Assembly (NCBI GenBank): GCA_016197405.1
Contig: JACPVR010000013.1
Coordinates: 248,001 to 312,000, forward strand
DNA from: Mycobacterium sp.
GTDB taxonomy: Bacteria > Actinomycetota > Actinomycetes > Mycobacteriales > Mycobacteriaceae
Reading direction: 5' to 3'
Length of the DNA stretch: 64,000 nucleotides
The position numbers and the translations under genes were made by a program. Positions 31,798 to 42,674 of this stretch are shown piece after piece (the stretch's first letter is position 1; each line of letters starts with the position of its first letter). Under the pieces are notes generated by a model. It made no database searches, had not been told where the DNA came from, and was given only the letters and a program-made list of their open reading frames with translations.

Positions 31798-32671
31798 CGA
31801 TCAACGGTCTACCGGACAGCGGGTGCAAAGCGTCCAGCGCATCGCGCTGTAGGCCGTTCTGTGGTCGCAGGAACGGCAGCGGTGGTGAGCCGGGCAGCTC
31901 ATCGGAGCGGATGGCGCAGGCCGTCGCCGGCTCTGTGGTACCGCCGGTGAATTCGACCACCGTCCATACCTCATCGGAGGGCAGTGCGCGCAGTTCGGCC
32001 AGGACCGCCGTCGCATCGGTGACGGTGTAGGCCGCCACGAATCCCTGATCGGCGTCGGCGACAGCGCGCCACCGCTGTCTGGCCTGCGGGCCCAGCAGGT
32101 CCGGGACTACCACCGGTTGCGCGGTACTGACCTGCCAACCGGCTTCCCGGAGTTGATCGGCCAGCCGCCGCAACACCACCTCAGCGGTTTCGCGTAGCGG
32201 AAGCTCGGCCGAACGTGCCTGTAGAGCAGCAAGGTTCGCCGCCGCCGATACCGTCAGGCTGACCCAGGTGGCGTTGCCGGCCGGTCCGCGACGGCGGGTG
32301 ATCCGGATCGATTCGCAGCGGACACCGTACCGGTCGAGATAATCGGCGATCAGTTCCGCGGGCAGGTCGTCGGTGTCCTCGTCGAGAACCCGCAGCGCCA
32401 CCGTGGTGCGGGCGTCGGCGACCGAGTGCGTCACCGGTGGATGACCGGCTGTTGCGGGCCGCGCACGCAGCAGAGCCAGTCGGCGCCACCCGATGGTGGT
32501 CAGATGGCGGCCGCGCCAGAACGCCAGCAGCACCAGCACGACCGCAATCGCCACACCGAGCACCCAGCGCCCAGTTGTCGTCGACCACGGGTAGGCCATC
32601 GCGGCGGGCACGGCGACCAACAGCGCCAGCGTTATCCGTCCGGTCGAGGGCCACACTGTTCGCGCGCTCAT
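31787..32671 (-). CDS. eccE3: ESX-3 secretion component EccE3
   Basis: A 294-aa protein with two membrane helices at residues about 12-28 and 34-51 (LALLVAVPAAMAYPW; VLGVAIAVVLVLLAFW), then a cytosolic domain. EccE sits at the edge of the type VII membrane complex. It is the last gene of the locus and its ATG overlaps the mycP3 stop (ATGA). Length and position match M. tuberculosis EccE3. Confidence 0.92.
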   Translation of the reverse strand: MSARTVWPSTGRITLALLVAVPAAMAYPWSTTTGRWVLGVAIAVVLVLLAFWRGRHLTTIGWRRLALLRARPATAGHPPVTHSVADARTTVALRVLDEDTDDLPAELIADYLDRYGVRCESIRITRRRGPAGNATWVSLTVSAAANLAALQARSAELPLRETAEVVLRRLADQLREAGWQVSTAQPVVVPDLLGPQARQRWRAVADADQGFVAAYTVTDATAVLAELRALPSDEVWTVVEFTGGTTEPATACAIRSDELPGSPPLPFLRPQNGLQRDALDALHPLSGRPLIART

Positions 32672-33999
32672 CGGCTGTGTTCCTTTCGTCGGCTCGCCGA
32701 CAATGCGATTGCCGCGACGAGCAGGGCCAGCACACCTGTGCCGGCAAGCGCGATATTGCGCGGAGTCTTATCGAGCACCGCCGGTGGCACCGGAGCCGCC
32801 ACCCGGGTTTCGGTGTTGGCCGGCGGCGATCCGGGCAGCTCCCAGGTCAGCGCGGCAACCGGGTCGACAGTCCCGGCGCCCACCAGATTCGACGGCGACC
32901 GTGCACCGTTATGCGCTGTGGCGCTGAGTCTTTCGACAACCTGTGGTGCGGTGAGCGCCGGGAAGCGGCTACGCACCAGGGCAGCGACGCCCGTGACATA
33001 CGCCGCGGCGAAACTGGTGCCGCTGACCGCACCGAGCCGGCCGCGTTCATCGGGTATGCCGTTGGCCAGACCGCCGTCGGTGTTGCTCAGCGACAAGATG
33101 TCCTCGCCCGGCGCGGCAAGACCCAGCCAGGGTCCGGACATGGTGAAGGCCGATGGCTGTCCGGTGCCGGCCACCGAACCCACCGACAGCACATACGGCT
33201 GCCACCAGGACGGTACCGAAACCGCCGCCACACCGGACCAATCGTCCGGATTCGACTGACATGCCGCACCACCGGCCAACCCCATCGGTACAGCGTTGCC
33301 GGCCGCGGCGACGATCAGCACATCCTTCTCGACCGCGGCATAACGCAGGGCCGCACCGAGGGAGCTCTGATCACCGGTTTCTCCGGCGGCCAGGCATGTG
33401 ACCGCCGAGATGTTGACCACGCGGGCACCCAGATCCGCCGCGCGCACCACAGCCCTTGCCAGCGAAGCAATTTCGACCGCCGGTTCCTCCCCCGGCGTGC
33501 GCGGTGCGAACTTCGCCGAGACCTGCCGGATCGATATCAACCGGGCCTCGGGTGCCACCCCGGCGAAACCGTCCGGACCGGGCCGGCCGGCGATGATGCC
33601 CGCGACCATGGTGCCGTGCCCATCGCAGTCGGTCAGCCCGTCGGTCGCCGCCACATAGTCACCGCCACCGCTCAGGTTCGGCAACCGGGGCCCCGGTGTG
33701 ACACCGGTGTCGATGACGGCCACGGTTTGCCCTTCACCACGGGAAAAGCGCCATGCGTCCTGCAGATTGAGCATCACCTGGTTCGGTGACGGGATGCCGA
33801 CGTCGGTGCCGGGCAGCAGCGCCGAACTCACGCATTCACCGCGCTGCGCCATCGGGACCGCGGGACCGGTGCTGCCCGCAGGCGGTTGCACCGACGCATC
33901 GACCGTGGGCTCGGTGACGGCCGATGCCGGTGGACTCGTCAGCACCGTCAGCGCGCCCACCAGACCCGCCGCGGCCGCACGGGTTCCGGTTCGGATCAT
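32668..33999 (-). CDS. mycP3: mycosin-3, membrane-anchored subtilisin-like protease
   Basis: A 443-aa protein. A signal peptide (about residues 1-27) is followed by a subtilase domain with Asp97 (AVIDTGV), His128 (DGHGTMVAG), Asn235 (AAAGN) and Ser329 (SGTSFAAA), and a C-terminal membrane helix near residue 415. Mycosins stabilise the ESX complex and process substrates. The ATG at complement 33999-33997 gives the signal peptide at the N-terminus and overlaps the eccD3 stop. Confidence 0.94.
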   Translation of the reverse strand: MIRTGTRAAAAGLVGALTVLTSPPASAVTEPTVDASVQPPAGSTGPAVPMAQRGECVSSALLPGTDVGIPSPNQVMLNLQDAWRFSRGEGQTVAVIDTGVTPGPRLPNLSGGGDYVAATDGLTDCDGHGTMVAGIIAGRPGPDGFAGVAPEARLISIRQVSAKFAPRTPGEEPAVEIASLARAVVRAADLGARVVNISAVTCLAAGETGDQSSLGAALRYAAVEKDVLIVAAAGNAVPMGLAGGAACQSNPDDWSGVAAVSVPSWWQPYVLSVGSVAGTGQPSAFTMSGPWLGLAAPGEDILSLSNTDGGLANGIPDERGRLGAVSGTSFAAAYVTGVAALVRSRFPALTAPQVVERLSATAHNGARSPSNLVGAGTVDPVAALTWELPGSPPANTETRVAAPVPPAVLDKTPRNIALAGTGVLALLVAAIALSASRRKEHSR

Positions 34000-35399
34000 C
34001 GCTCCAGGACCCAGGCGAAAAGTCCCACCAAGTACGCCAGCACCGGCAGCAACGACGCGTCGATACCGGAGGCGATGAACCCGACCAGCCGACGCATCGG
34101 CAGCGAGTAACTCTCCGGAGCCGCCAGTCGCGGGTTGGTCGCCACGGCCACCCACACCAGCACCAGGGCTGCGAGCGCGACAACGGTCCACAACGCCGCG
34201 GTGTGGCGGCCTTGCACACCGAAAACCACCAACAATGTCGAGAGCAGCAGGACTGGTTGTGCCAGCAGCCAGGCCTTGCACGCCACGGTGTCCCAGATCC
34301 GGGCACGTAGCACCGATGCCAGGGCCACCGCGGCGACGAGGTACCAGGCCCACGGGCTGGGCGTCTCGGTACGCCCGACGATCGTCACCGAGCCCAGCAC
34401 CGACAGCACGACCGCGCCGGCGATGAATCCGGTCTGGTGCGCGGCGCTGACCCGTACGCGGTGCGGCAGGTCGGTCAGTACCGCCAACGCCGGAGCCGAC
34501 GGTGCCGGGTCGCCCGGTGCGGGGATGACGGGCAGCGGGAACCGTGCCCACAGGGCCGATAGTTGCGCCGTCTGGACTGTGACCAGCAGTGCCAGCACCA
34601 CCAGAGCGCACCCCACGGTCAGCGGCGGCGGATTCCACAGCGTCGCGGCGGCCGCGGCCAGTAGCACGCCGCCACCCACAACCGTTGTCGCGGTGAAGAA
34701 TGCCAACGCGTCCTTGCCGATGATCATCGAGATGAGCGACCAGGCGGTCACCCCGGCGGCGGCCAGCAGCAGGTGAGCCGCGCCGAAATCGCCGGGCACC
34801 GCGAGGATGAACGCCGCGGCGATCGGGATCAGCGCCGTAATCGACACCGCGACGGCGCCTTGGCGATCGCGGGCCCGCAGCAGCAGGGCACCGACCACCG
34901 CGACCAGGGCTACGGCACTGACGACATAGAGCCCGGCCGCGGAGCCGGTGGCCAGCCGGTGCGCCACCGACACACCGGTGCCGGCCAGGAGCAGTGCGAT
35001 GACGCCCGCTCGCGCGCCGCGCTCAATGTGCGACTGCCCCCACGAATGTTGCCGGGAGCTGAACAGGGCTGCGGCGTCGGCGATGTCCTCGACGATGCCG
35101 GGGGCCGCCGGGCCGGCCGGAACCGGTTGCAGGGCAAGCAGGTCACCGTCGACGACACCCACGGTATCCAGGCTCGCTTCGAGGCTGAAGGGGGCTCCGC
35201 CGATCGGGGCCAGGCTCAACGGCTGCGGTGTGACGTCGGTGTCCCCGTCGTCGTCGGCGTTGCGCAGCAGTCGCTGGACGGCAGGCAGAATCTCACGCAG
35301 CGGCAGCTGCGCCGGCAACGCAACCTCGGTGAGCCGGCGCTCGGCGAGGATGGCGACCCGGACGACCGGCAGGACCGGGGCCCCGAGGGTCTGTGTCAT
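33996..35399 (-). CDS. eccD3: ESX-3 membrane channel component EccD3
   Basis: A 467-aa protein. Residues 1-95 are a ubiquitin-like cytosolic domain, followed by eleven membrane helices to the C-terminus. EccD forms the vestibule of the type VII inner-membrane channel. It lies between espG3 and mycP3, the conserved order. Its stop overlaps the mycP3 start. Confidence 0.94.
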   Translation of the reverse strand: MTQTLGAPVLPVVRVAILAERRLTEVALPAQLPLREILPAVQRLLRNADDDGDTDVTPQPLSLAPIGGAPFSLEASLDTVGVVDGDLLALQPVPAGPAAPGIVEDIADAAALFSSRQHSWGQSHIERGARAGVIALLLAGTGVSVAHRLATGSAAGLYVVSAVALVAVVGALLLRARDRQGAVAVSITALIPIAAAFILAVPGDFGAAHLLLAAAGVTAWSLISMIIGKDALAFFTATTVVGGGVLLAAAAATLWNPPPLTVGCALVVLALLVTVQTAQLSALWARFPLPVIPAPGDPAPSAPALAVLTDLPHRVRVSAAHQTGFIAGAVVLSVLGSVTIVGRTETPSPWAWYLVAAVALASVLRARIWDTVACKAWLLAQPVLLLSTLLVVFGVQGRHTAALWTVVALAALVLVWVAVATNPRLAAPESYSLPMRRLVGFIASGIDASLLPVLAYLVGLFAWVLER

Positions 35400-35414
35400 C
35401 GTTGTTCTTCTCTT

Positions 35415-36257
35415 TCAGTGGGTGAATTCACGGGACAGGTGAGCGCTGGGGAACCACCGGCTCTCGGGCAGCATGGCGTTGAGGTTCTCCACGGCGAGCG
35501 CTATCGCCAGCGGTGTACCGGGGGTGAACGTCGAGATCCATTCACCGTCGAAGGCGCGCTGCGGACTGACCAGGACACGGCCCTCGCCGGAATCGATAAC
35601 GGCCACACCGACCTCGCTGGTGGTACTGACGCCATCCCGGTTGCACCCCGCGACGATCTCGACATAGCGACGCGGCCCGGTGAAGACCGATTCGACCAGG
35701 GCATGTGCCGACGCCGGAACACCGAGATGATCGAGCACACCGGCCAATTCGACGCCGGCACGCAACTGCTCGTCGGCACGGGCCCCGACCCGCGCGGGCA
35801 GCGCGAATTCGGCGAATCGGGCGGGTCTACACCCGGAGAGCCCGACACCGACGATGGGGACCAGCGCCAGCGGATCGTCGACCGCCATCGCCGTGCAGGT
35901 GACCAGTTGCGCGTTGCGCAAAGCCACCACGGTGCGCTCACCGCGGCGCGCGACGATACCGCGCAACAGGTCCGTTCGGCCGGAAGCGATTCCGACGTAA
36001 CGCAGTTCGAGCCAACGCTGCGGGTGGCACACCGTGCGCACCCAGTCCGCGACGGCGGGGTCGACCCGCCCATCGGTGAGCACTCCCAGCCTGGTGAGTT
36101 CATCGGTCTGCCGGGCGAGAAACGCCGCCCGCTCCGATTCGTTCCGATACGGCGCCGTCACGGCCAGCACCCACGGAAAACTCCCGGCGCCGAGCCGCTC
36201 CGCTATGAACCAGGCGGCCTCGACCGTCAGCTCGACAGCGTTAGGCGCCACGGCCAT
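35415..36257 (-). CDS. espG3: ESX-3 PE/PPE chaperone EspG3
   Basis: A 280-aa cytosolic protein starting [20 protein letters not shown], a clear EspG N-terminus. EspG3 binds the PE5-PPE4 dimer by the PPE tip and keeps it soluble before export. It lies 9 bp after esxH and 15 bp before eccD3. Confidence 0.93.
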   Translation of the reverse strand: MAVAPNAVELTVEAAWFIAERLGAGSFPWVLAVTAPYRNESERAAFLARQTDELTRLGVLTDGRVDPAVADWVRTVCHPQRWLELRYVGIASGRTDLLRGIVARRGERTVVALRNAQLVTCTAMAVDDPLALVPIVGVGLSGCRPARFAEFALPARVGARADEQLRAGVELAGVLDHLGVPASAHALVESVFTGPRRYVEIVAGCNRDGVSTTSEVGVAVIDSGEGRVLVSPQRAFDGEWISTFTPGTPLAIALAVENLNAMLPESRWFPSAHLSREFTH

Positions 36258-36266
36258 CCGAGGACA

Positions 36267-36557
36267 CTATCCGCCCCACTTGGCACCCTCGGCGTGATCG
36301 CGGGCCTGCATCGACACCGTGTTGGACTCGTGGGTGGCGGCCATCGCGCGGTAGGACCGCACCAACTCCTCCATGGCCTGATTCCACTGGACCTGCCAAG
36401 CCTGGTAGGTCATACCGGTGTCACCCTGCCAGGCACCCTGCAGAGCGGCCTGCTCGGTGGCGATATCGGCGCCGACGGCCTGCAAGGTGCCTGCGTGGCC
36501 CGACATATCGGCGGCATGGCCGAGCATCGCCGGGTAGTTGTACATGATCTGGGACAT
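36267..36557 (-). CDS. esxH: ESX-3 secreted WXG100 protein EsxH
   Basis: A 96-aa helical hairpin with the WXG turn at Trp43-Gln-Gly45. It pairs with EsxG and is secreted; the pair is needed for siderophore-mediated iron use. His14, His76 and Glu77, zinc ligands in the M. tuberculosis complex, are present, but position 70 is Arg (YRAMAATHE) where M. tuberculosis has His. Its ATG overlaps the esxG stop by one base (TGATG). Confidence 0.95.
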   Translation of the reverse strand: MSQIMYNYPAMLGHAADMSGHAGTLQAVGADIATEQAALQGAWQGDTGMTYQAWQVQWNQAMEELVRSYRAMAATHESNTVSMQARDHAEGAKWGG

Positions 36558-36850
36558 CAGAAACCTCCGTAAGTGCTTGCTGCGGCGGCATCTTCGGCGA
36601 CATAGCTGGCACCGGCCTCGCCGAGATTCGCCTGGGCGATATCGAGCAGGGTGTTGACCTTGGCGGCGACCTCCACGAAACGGGCGTGTGCGGCCTGAAA
36701 TGCCGCCGAGGATTCGCCCATGTGGAAGGCCTGCGCGGCCATCGCGGCCTGCTCAGCCTGAGCGATGGTGGCCCGCATCAGTGCCGTCTTGGCGCCGAAG
36801 GCGGACTCCGAAGCGATGAGCTGTGGGATATGAGCGTCCAGAAGGCTCAT
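36557..36850 (-). CDS. esxG: ESX-3 secreted WXG100-like protein EsxG
   Basis: A 97-aa helical hairpin partner of EsxH, starting [19 protein letters not shown]. The turn reads FHMGES rather than WXG, as is normal for EsxG. The C-terminal YVAED is the YxxxD/E secretion signal recognised by EccC. Confidence 0.95.
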   Translation of the reverse strand: MSLLDAHIPQLIASESAFGAKTALMRATIAQAEQAAMAAQAFHMGESSAAFQAAHARFVEVAAKVNTLLDIAQANLGEAGASYVAEDAAAASTYGGF

Positions 36851-36892
36851 GGGTTTTCACTCCAATCAGTCGTGACAGGGATACATCTGCGG

Positions 36893-38410
36893 CTACTCGG
36901 ACTCACGACGTTCAGGTGGGCCCTCCTCTCCCCAGCTGCCGGGCAGCATCGGTTCGGCGGGGCCGTCACCGAAGGACGACCCGGACAGCGACTGCAAACC
37001 GGCCGCATCGGCGACCTCGTCCTTGGGTGCCGTGCCGGAAAAACCCTGCACACCCGCGCCGCGGTCGGAGGCCCGGGGGCCCGGGGACTGCGGTGACTGC
37101 GGTGGCGCAGCGGGCCCGTCCAACGTCATGTATTCGTCGCGGTAACCGCGGTCCTTGGCATCGGCACCGCGTCTGCGGCGGGCCTTTCGTTTCTCCCGGG
37201 TCGAGGCAAGGGCCGCCGCCGACGCCGCGGCGGCCATATCGGCGGCGGGCGCCTTGAGACCGGAACGGTCCGTCAGGGTTGGGCTGACCGGGCCCTCCGG
37301 GGTGTCACCGCGCACGGCGTAACCGAAGGTCTGCGCGGCGGTTCCGGATGCCGGCGCACTTGACGGTGTGGTCACACCGGAGGCCGGCGCCGGACTGGGG
37401 GCGGCACCGGGACTGCCGACCGTCGGCGCGACGCTGGCCACCGGCCAGGACTGCTGATCGGGCCGCATCATCGGGGCGGGCTCCGGCCCGGCGACGGCGG
37501 CGGGAAGTTGCTGCAGGCCGGCCAATCCCAGCAGCCCGAGAAGGCCCAGCCCGAGCAAGGCAGGAAGGAAGAACGGTGCCGCCAGCACCACACCCCAGAA
37601 GGTGAACCCGAACGGGATGAAGAACGCCTCGTAGGCGATGGCGAACAGCATCGGCCCCCACACGACCAGGGCCGAAGCGGGGTCGGTGGCGAAGGCGACC
37701 ACGATCTGGCGCAGGATCCCGATGGGGTCTTGCAGGAATTCGTTGAACAGCCGCAGGATCTCGTCGATCGAGATCGAACTCGCGTTCAGCGCGCTACCGG
37801 CATCGGCCGCCAGTGCCTGGGTCCCGAGCTGCTGGGCCGACGCGGCCGCCGAACCGGCCTCGCCGACGCCGGGAGTCAGCACGAAGGGCGCCACCGTTGT
37901 GCGCGGTGCCGACGCGAGCGCCGCCCCGGCCACCGCCTGGTAGGTCGACATGGCGGTGGCGGCCTGGATCCACATCCGCACGTAGTCGGCTTCGTTGAGC
38001 GCGATCGGGATGGTGTTGATACCGAAGAAGTTGGTACCCAACAGGACACCGTGGATGGCGTGGTTTGCGGCCAGTTCGGCCAAGGTGGGCATGACGGCCA
38101 ATGCCGCGGTGTACGCCGCCGCCGCGGTCTCGTGTTGCGCCGCGACACCGGTGCTGTCGACGCTGGCCTGGGTCAGCCATGCCAGGTACGGCGCATGCGC
38201 CGCGACGTACTGCTCGGCGCTGGGCCCCTGCCACGAACCGGCCTGCGCAGATCCCAGCAGCGCGGTGAGTTCTGCTGCCGCTTCGGCATATTCGGCACTG
38301 AGCGTGTTCCACGCACCCGCGGCCGCGAGCAACGCCCCGGGCCCCGGACCGCTGGAAAGCAGCGCGGAATGCACCTCGGGCGGAGCCGCGAACCAGACGG
38401 GGGCGGTCAT
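36893..38410 (-). CDS. PPE4: PPE family protein PPE4
   Basis: A 505-aa protein. Residues 1-180 are the PPE domain ([18 protein letters not shown], with [14 protein letters not shown] GSWQGPSAE at the WxG turn). A hydrophobic region (about 260-300) and a Pro/Ala-rich C-terminus with a basic patch ([11 protein letters not shown]) follow. It is secreted with PE5 through ESX-3 and implicated in siderophore-iron uptake in M. tuberculosis. Its start overlaps the PE5 stop. Confidence 0.93.
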   Translation of the reverse strand: MTAPVWFAAPPEVHSALLSSGPGPGALLAAAGAWNTLSAEYAEAAAELTALLGSAQAGSWQGPSAEQYVAAHAPYLAWLTQASVDSTGVAAQHETAAAAYTAALAVMPTLAELAANHAIHGVLLGTNFFGINTIPIALNEADYVRMWIQAATAMSTYQAVAGAALASAPRTTVAPFVLTPGVGEAGSAAASAQQLGTQALAADAGSALNASSISIDEILRLFNEFLQDPIGILRQIVVAFATDPASALVVWGPMLFAIAYEAFFIPFGFTFWGVVLAAPFFLPALLGLGLLGLLGLAGLQQLPAAVAGPEPAPMMRPDQQSWPVASVAPTVGSPGAAPSPAPASGVTTPSSAPASGTAAQTFGYAVRGDTPEGPVSPTLTDRSGLKAPAADMAAAASAAALASTREKRKARRRRGADAKDRGYRDEYMTLDGPAAPPQSPQSPGPRASDRGAGVQGFSGTAPKDEVADAAGLQSLSGSSFGDGPAEPMLPGSWGEEGPPERRESE

Positions 38411-38721
38411 CGTCCGCCGCGTGCCATCAGATAGGTCTGGGCGGCCTGCGCGTCGCCGGTGGCGTAACTGACACCGGACTCGCCCACACCCGCACCGGAA
38501 CGTCCGAGTTCACCGATGCCCTGCGCGGCGACACCGGCATGCTCGGCGCCCTGTGCACTGAAGCCGGCAGCGGTCTGCAGTGACACCGGGTCGGCGGCCG
38601 GTGGCACCACCGCGCTGATCAGCGGTGCCACCGCGGCGTGCGTGGCGGCCAACCGCGCGGCCAGCGCTTCCACGGCGGCGCTGGTGGCCGCCAGCCCTTC
38701 CGGGACGACTCGCAGTGTCAT
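38407..38721 (-). CDS. PE5: PE family protein PE5
   Basis: A 104-aa PE protein starting [25 protein letters not shown] near residue 86 is the YxxxD/E type VII signal. It dimerises with PPE4 and is carried by EspG3. ATG overlaps the eccC3 stop (ATGA). Confidence 0.93.
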   Translation of the reverse strand: MTLRVVPEGLAATSAAVEALAARLAATHAAVAPLISAVVPPAADPVSLQTAAGFSAQGAEHAGVAAQGIGELGRSGAGVGESGVSYATGDAQAAQTYLMARGGR

Positions 38722-41700
38722 GACTGTGCCTTTCCGTTGATCTGAGCACCGATGAGGGGATTGACCAGCTGCAGGAACGTTCCGGATTCGCCGTTGTCCA
38801 ACAGCAGCGCGCGACCGGCGGGCAGCCGGGCGAACCGGTGTCCGCGGATCTTGGCGGCGTCGGCGGGATTACCGGACAGCATCAGGGTCACCGCCTGCAG
38901 GTCGTTCATCCGGCGCAGCAGCGGGTTGGTCATCAGACTGTGGCCCGAACCGGTGGCGCGGGCCGTGACGATGACGCGCAGGCCGAGATCGGTTGCCTGC
39001 GAGAGCAGCCCGAGCAGCGGGGTCCACGGACGCTGCCCCGCATATGGCCCGCTGAGCAGCGGACCGTCCGGGAGCTGATCGACATCGTCGATGATCAGGT
39101 AGTGGATCTGCCCGGCGCCGTAGCTCCAGCCCGCGAGCTCGGTGTTGGACAGCCCCGCCGGTGGGCGTCGCGCCTCGATGAGTGCCGACAGTCCCAGCAT
39201 CGCCGGGACGATGCGGTCGACGTTCGCGGTGTATTCGTTGTCGTCGAAAAGCGGTTCCTCGACGAGGTGCAACCGCCGGTCCAGCACGGTGAAAGCAACC
39301 TGGTCGGCAGTCGAGTTGTCCCGCACGGTACGGATCAGGTGCCGCAGCAGCGTGGTCTTACCGGATCTGGTGTCGCCGAAAACCATCAGCAGCGGCTCGG
39401 TGCCGAAGTCGACGGCGACCGGCGCCAGGTCCTCCTCGCGTTGACCGATGACGATACGTTCGCCGCCGAGGTGCAGCGGCGCGATCGCGGCCGGATCCAG
39501 ATCGGTCGGCAGCAGCCGCACCGGTGGTGCGCTCATCCCCGGATGGCGGGCGTTGAGCGAATCGATGGTATCGAGTTGTGGTGCGGCGAAAAGGAAGTGT
39601 TCGGCCGACGAGGTGAGACCGCGGCCGGGCTGGTCGACCGGCACCGACTCGGCGGGCCTGCGCAGTGCACCCGCCACCCGCACATTGCTGTCACGGGGAT
39701 CGGGCAGCCGTAGCTCGAGGCGCAACCCCAGGCCGTCGCGCATCGCCAGCGGCACCTCAAGCCAGTTGGGCGTCGTCACGACGACATGGATGCCGTAGGC
39801 CAGCCCGGTGTTGGCTAGTTCGGTCACCTTGGCCAGCAACGGGTTTCGGGTGTTGAACTGATCGGTGTTGTCACGGCTGAACGCGTAGAGGTTGTCCACG
39901 ACGAGGAACACCTGCCCGTAACCGTCGGCCCATTCGCCGTCGTGTGCACCCGCGCGCTGCCGCGCGTGCAGCAAGGTCTCCAACTCGCCGAAGGTGCGCC
40001 GGATCCGGTCGGGCTCCAGTGGTGATGCCACGCTGCCGACATGGGCCAGGGCACTTAGTGCTGCCAGCTGCCCGCCGCCGTAGTCCAGGCAGTAGAACGT
40101 GACCTCACGCGGGCTGTGCAACGCCGCCGCCGACAACATGAAAGTCTGCAGCGCCGTCGACTTGCCGGATTTGGGACCACCGTGGATCACCAGGTTGCCG
40201 GCGGGAGACGTGGCGTCGAACACCAATGGGTCGCGACGCATCTCGAAGGGCCGATCGATCTCCCCGAGCGGCCAGCGGTATTGCCGTTCGGCGACAGCGG
40301 CATTGACGAGCACGTCGGCCAGCGAGATCGGTTCGTCGAGCGGCGGCAGCCACAACCGGGGGGCCTGCGGCCCGTAGGCGGCAAGCTGGTCGCCGATGGT
40401 GGCGATGAGCTTGCGGGTTGGTCCGGCCGGCTCGTCGTCATGGCCGGGCAGCACGATGACGTCCTGATCGGCATCCACTGCGCCTGCGGTGAAGACCCGG
40501 GGTTCGACGACCGTGGGAACCACCATCGTCCGTACTGTCCGAGGGGGCTCGTAGATGCCGTCGACATAGGTGCTGCGGAATTTCACCGGGTCAGCGCCGG
40601 GAGCCGGCACCAGGAACCCGGTGCCCTTGCTCTCCTGGCCGGATTCGATGTGATAGGCGTCCTCGACACCGATGACCTGACGGGATACCGACGGGCTGGC
40701 CACCTTCAGGCCTATCCGATACGACGTGTTCTTGTCGATGTCCTTGATCTTGCCGACGTCGAGGGTTTGTGAGGCGAACAGGATGTGGATGCGGAACGAC
40801 CGTCCCTTGCGTGCCACGTAGTCGAAAAGGTCGGCGTATTCCGGATGTTCGGCGAGCATCAGGGTGAACTCGTCGGCGACGACGAACAGTGTCGGTATCG
40901 GTGCCAGATCGGCGGTGCCGGGCGCGCCGGAGTCACGGGCGGCCTCGTATTCGGCCACCGAGTTGAACGCGCTGCCCTGGATCCGGCGACCCGCCTCCAT
41001 CAGCAGCTGCTCGCGACGGGCCACCTCACCGCGCAGCGTGTCGGCGAACCGGGCGGCAAGCGACTTCTTCTCCGCCATGTTCGAGATGACGGCGACTACC
41101 TGCGGGAAATTGCGGAAGATGTCGGCGCCGGCCTCACCCTTGAAGTCGGCGTATATGACGATCAGCCGCTCGGCGGAGTGGGTCGTCAACAACGACAACA
41201 GGATCGCCATCAGGGTCTGGGATTTGCCGGAGCCCGTCATACCGATCATCAGGCCGTGCGGACCCATACCGCCTTCGGCTTCGTCTTTGAGGTCGAAGTA
41301 CAGCGGGTCGCCGGTGGCCCTCACCCCGATCGGGACGCGCAGCTCGTCCTCACGGCGCCGCGGCGCCCACAGGGTCGGCACATCGAGCCGGGAGGCGTCC
41401 GGGATATCGAGCAGTGTGGTGAAACTCGCGCCCCTGGTGGCCGCCGAGCGTAGGCCCGCGTGCGTGGGGTTGGAATCCCACCGGGCCAGTTGCCGGGCCA
41501 GATGATTGGCCTCGTTGGCGTCCAGGCCGTCGGCCCGATCGATGTAGGGCTGCCAGCCGCCGGTGAGCCAGCGTTCGATGCGGCCGTCGATGACCCGCAG
41601 GATGGGGCGCTCCGGGTCGGGATACTGGTCGCGGCGCGGCGCGGCATCGCCGAGGTGGATGACGGTGACACCGGCGAAACCCGCGGTGAGCATCGAGGTG

Positions 41701-42674
41701 CTCGGGTCGTAATCGGGGTCGTCGACGACGATCAGCAGATGCCGCAACGACTCGTCGGTACCGCCGTAGGCCGGACGTTCGGCCAGGACCGGACCGATCA
41801 GCGCGGTGAGCTCATCGGCACTCGCGCACAGGTAGCGGGCCGGTCCGACACCGTCGACGGCACCGGGAACATCGCTGTGCGGAAGCCATTTCAGCCAGGA
41901 CCAGTCCGCCGATTCCAGTGCCGGGCCGGCCAGCGCGACCCCGAGTAACGTCGGATCGTGCCAGGTGACCGCCTGGGCGATCCAGCTGCGCACGGCCGCG
42001 CGTACCGGCACCGGGTCACCGAGGACGGTCAGTCGCGACACCTTCGGGAGGTCGATGACCGCGGGTGCCTGGCGTACCGTGCGTTGGGTTTCGAGCAGTG
42101 CCCTCAGCGCACTGTGCGACACCGGTTCCAGGTCGATCTCATCGGCGGTGTCTTTGACCCGCAGCGAGGTCTGCAGGGCGACATCGTGCAGGCCGGCCCG
42201 GACCGTCAGAAAGTCGGAGTCATGCGGATCGCGTTCCCATTGCCGCCGGGAGCCCGGAATGCTGGACAGCGCTTGGGGTTCGGGATGCGACCAGAGCAGC
42301 GCGGCACGCTGGTCGGCGGCCTGCGCCCGGATGTTGTCACGCACCACCGAGAGGTAGCGCAGATAGTCGGCGCGTTCAGCGTCGACCTCCTCGGTACGCA
42401 TCTTGTTGTCGCCGCCGCGGTAGAGCGCGGTCGCGGCCAAAAGCAGGACGAAGGGGAAGAACAAGGTCTGTGGCGAGACGAGCCGCATACCGGTGGCCAC
42501 CAGTGCGATGATCATGCCGACGATCAGGATGACGATGAGGTAGGGCAGGGCCCGCCGCAGCAGCGATGCCGGAATGACACGTGGCAGTTCGGGTGGCGGT
42601 TCGATGGTGAGCGTGCCCTGGCGAACCTGCGGTGCGGGCAACCGTCGGCGCGCCTCGAAGATCAACCTGCTCAT
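38718..42674 (-). CDS. eccC3: ESX-3 motor ATPase EccC3
   Basis: A 1318-aa FtsK/SpoIIIE-type ATPase with two N-terminal membrane helices (about 38-80) and three ATPase domains. Walker A motifs are GMTGSGKS (about 478), GGPKSGKST (about 835) and GDTRSGKTT (about 1103). It drives substrate export and recognises YxxxD/E signals through its last ATPase domain. EccC3 is a single chain, unlike split EccCa1/EccCb1. The ATG ([10 protein letters not shown]) overlaps the eccB3 stop. Confidence 0.95.
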   Translation of the reverse strand: MSRLIFEARRRLPAPQVRQGTLTIEPPPELPRVIPASLLRRALPYLIVILIVGMIIALVATGMRLVSPQTLFFPFVLLLAATALYRGGDNKMRTEEVDAERADYLRYLSVVRDNIRAQAADQRAALLWSHPEPQALSSIPGSRRQWERDPHDSDFLTVRAGLHDVALQTSLRVKDTADEIDLEPVSHSALRALLETQRTVRQAPAVIDLPKVSRLTVLGDPVPVRAAVRSWIAQAVTWHDPTLLGVALAGPALESADWSWLKWLPHSDVPGAVDGVGPARYLCASADELTALIGPVLAERPAYGGTDESLRHLLIVVDDPDYDPSTSMLTAGFAGVTVIHLGDAAPRRDQYPDPERPILRVIDGRIERWLTGGWQPYIDRADGLDANEANHLARQLARWDSNPTHAGLRSAATRGASFTTLLDIPDASRLDVPTLWAPRRREDELRVPIGVRATGDPLYFDLKDEAEGGMGPHGLMIGMTGSGKSQTLMAILLSLLTTHSAERLIVIYADFKGEAGADIFRNFPQVVAVISNMAEKKSLAARFADTLRGEVARREQLLMEAGRRIQGSAFNSVAEYEAARDSGAPGTADLAPIPTLFVVADEFTLMLAEHPEYADLFDYVARKGRSFRIHILFASQTLDVGKIKDIDKNTSYRIGLKVASPSVSRQVIGVEDAYHIESGQESKGTGFLVPAPGADPVKFRSTYVDGIYEPPRTVRTMVVPTVVEPRVFTAGAVDADQDVIVLPGHDDEPAGPTRKLIATIGDQLAAYGPQAPRLWLPPLDEPISLADVLVNAAVAERQYRWPLGEIDRPFEMRRDPLVFDATSPAGNLVIHGGPKSGKSTALQTFMLSAAALHSPREVTFYCLDYGGGQLAALSALAHVGSVASPLEPDRIRRTFGELETLLHARQRAGAHDGEWADGYGQVFLVVDNLYAFSRDNTDQFNTRNPLLAKVTELANTGLAYGIHVVVTTPNWLEVPLAMRDGLGLRLELRLPDPRDSNVRVAGALRRPAESVPVDQPGRGLTSSAEHFLFAAPQLDTIDSLNARHPGMSAPPVRLLPTDLDPAAIAPLHLGGERIVIGQREEDLAPVAVDFGTEPLLMVFGDTRSGKTTLLRHLIRTVRDNSTADQVAFTVLDRRLHLVEEPLFDDNEYTANVDRIVPAMLGLSALIEARRPPAGLSNTELAGWSYGAGQIHYLIIDDVDQLPDGPLLSGPYAGQRPWTPLLGLLSQATDLGLRVIVTARATGSGHSLMTNPLLRRMNDLQAVTLMLSGNPADAAKIRGHRFARLPAGRALLLDNGESGTFLQLVNPLIGAQINGKAQS

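Noticed and set aside
34773..36572. 599-aa open frame on the plus strand over eccD3, espG3 and esxH
   Set aside because: Antisense shadow of three conserved genes; composition is Arg/Gly/Asp-rich without structure.
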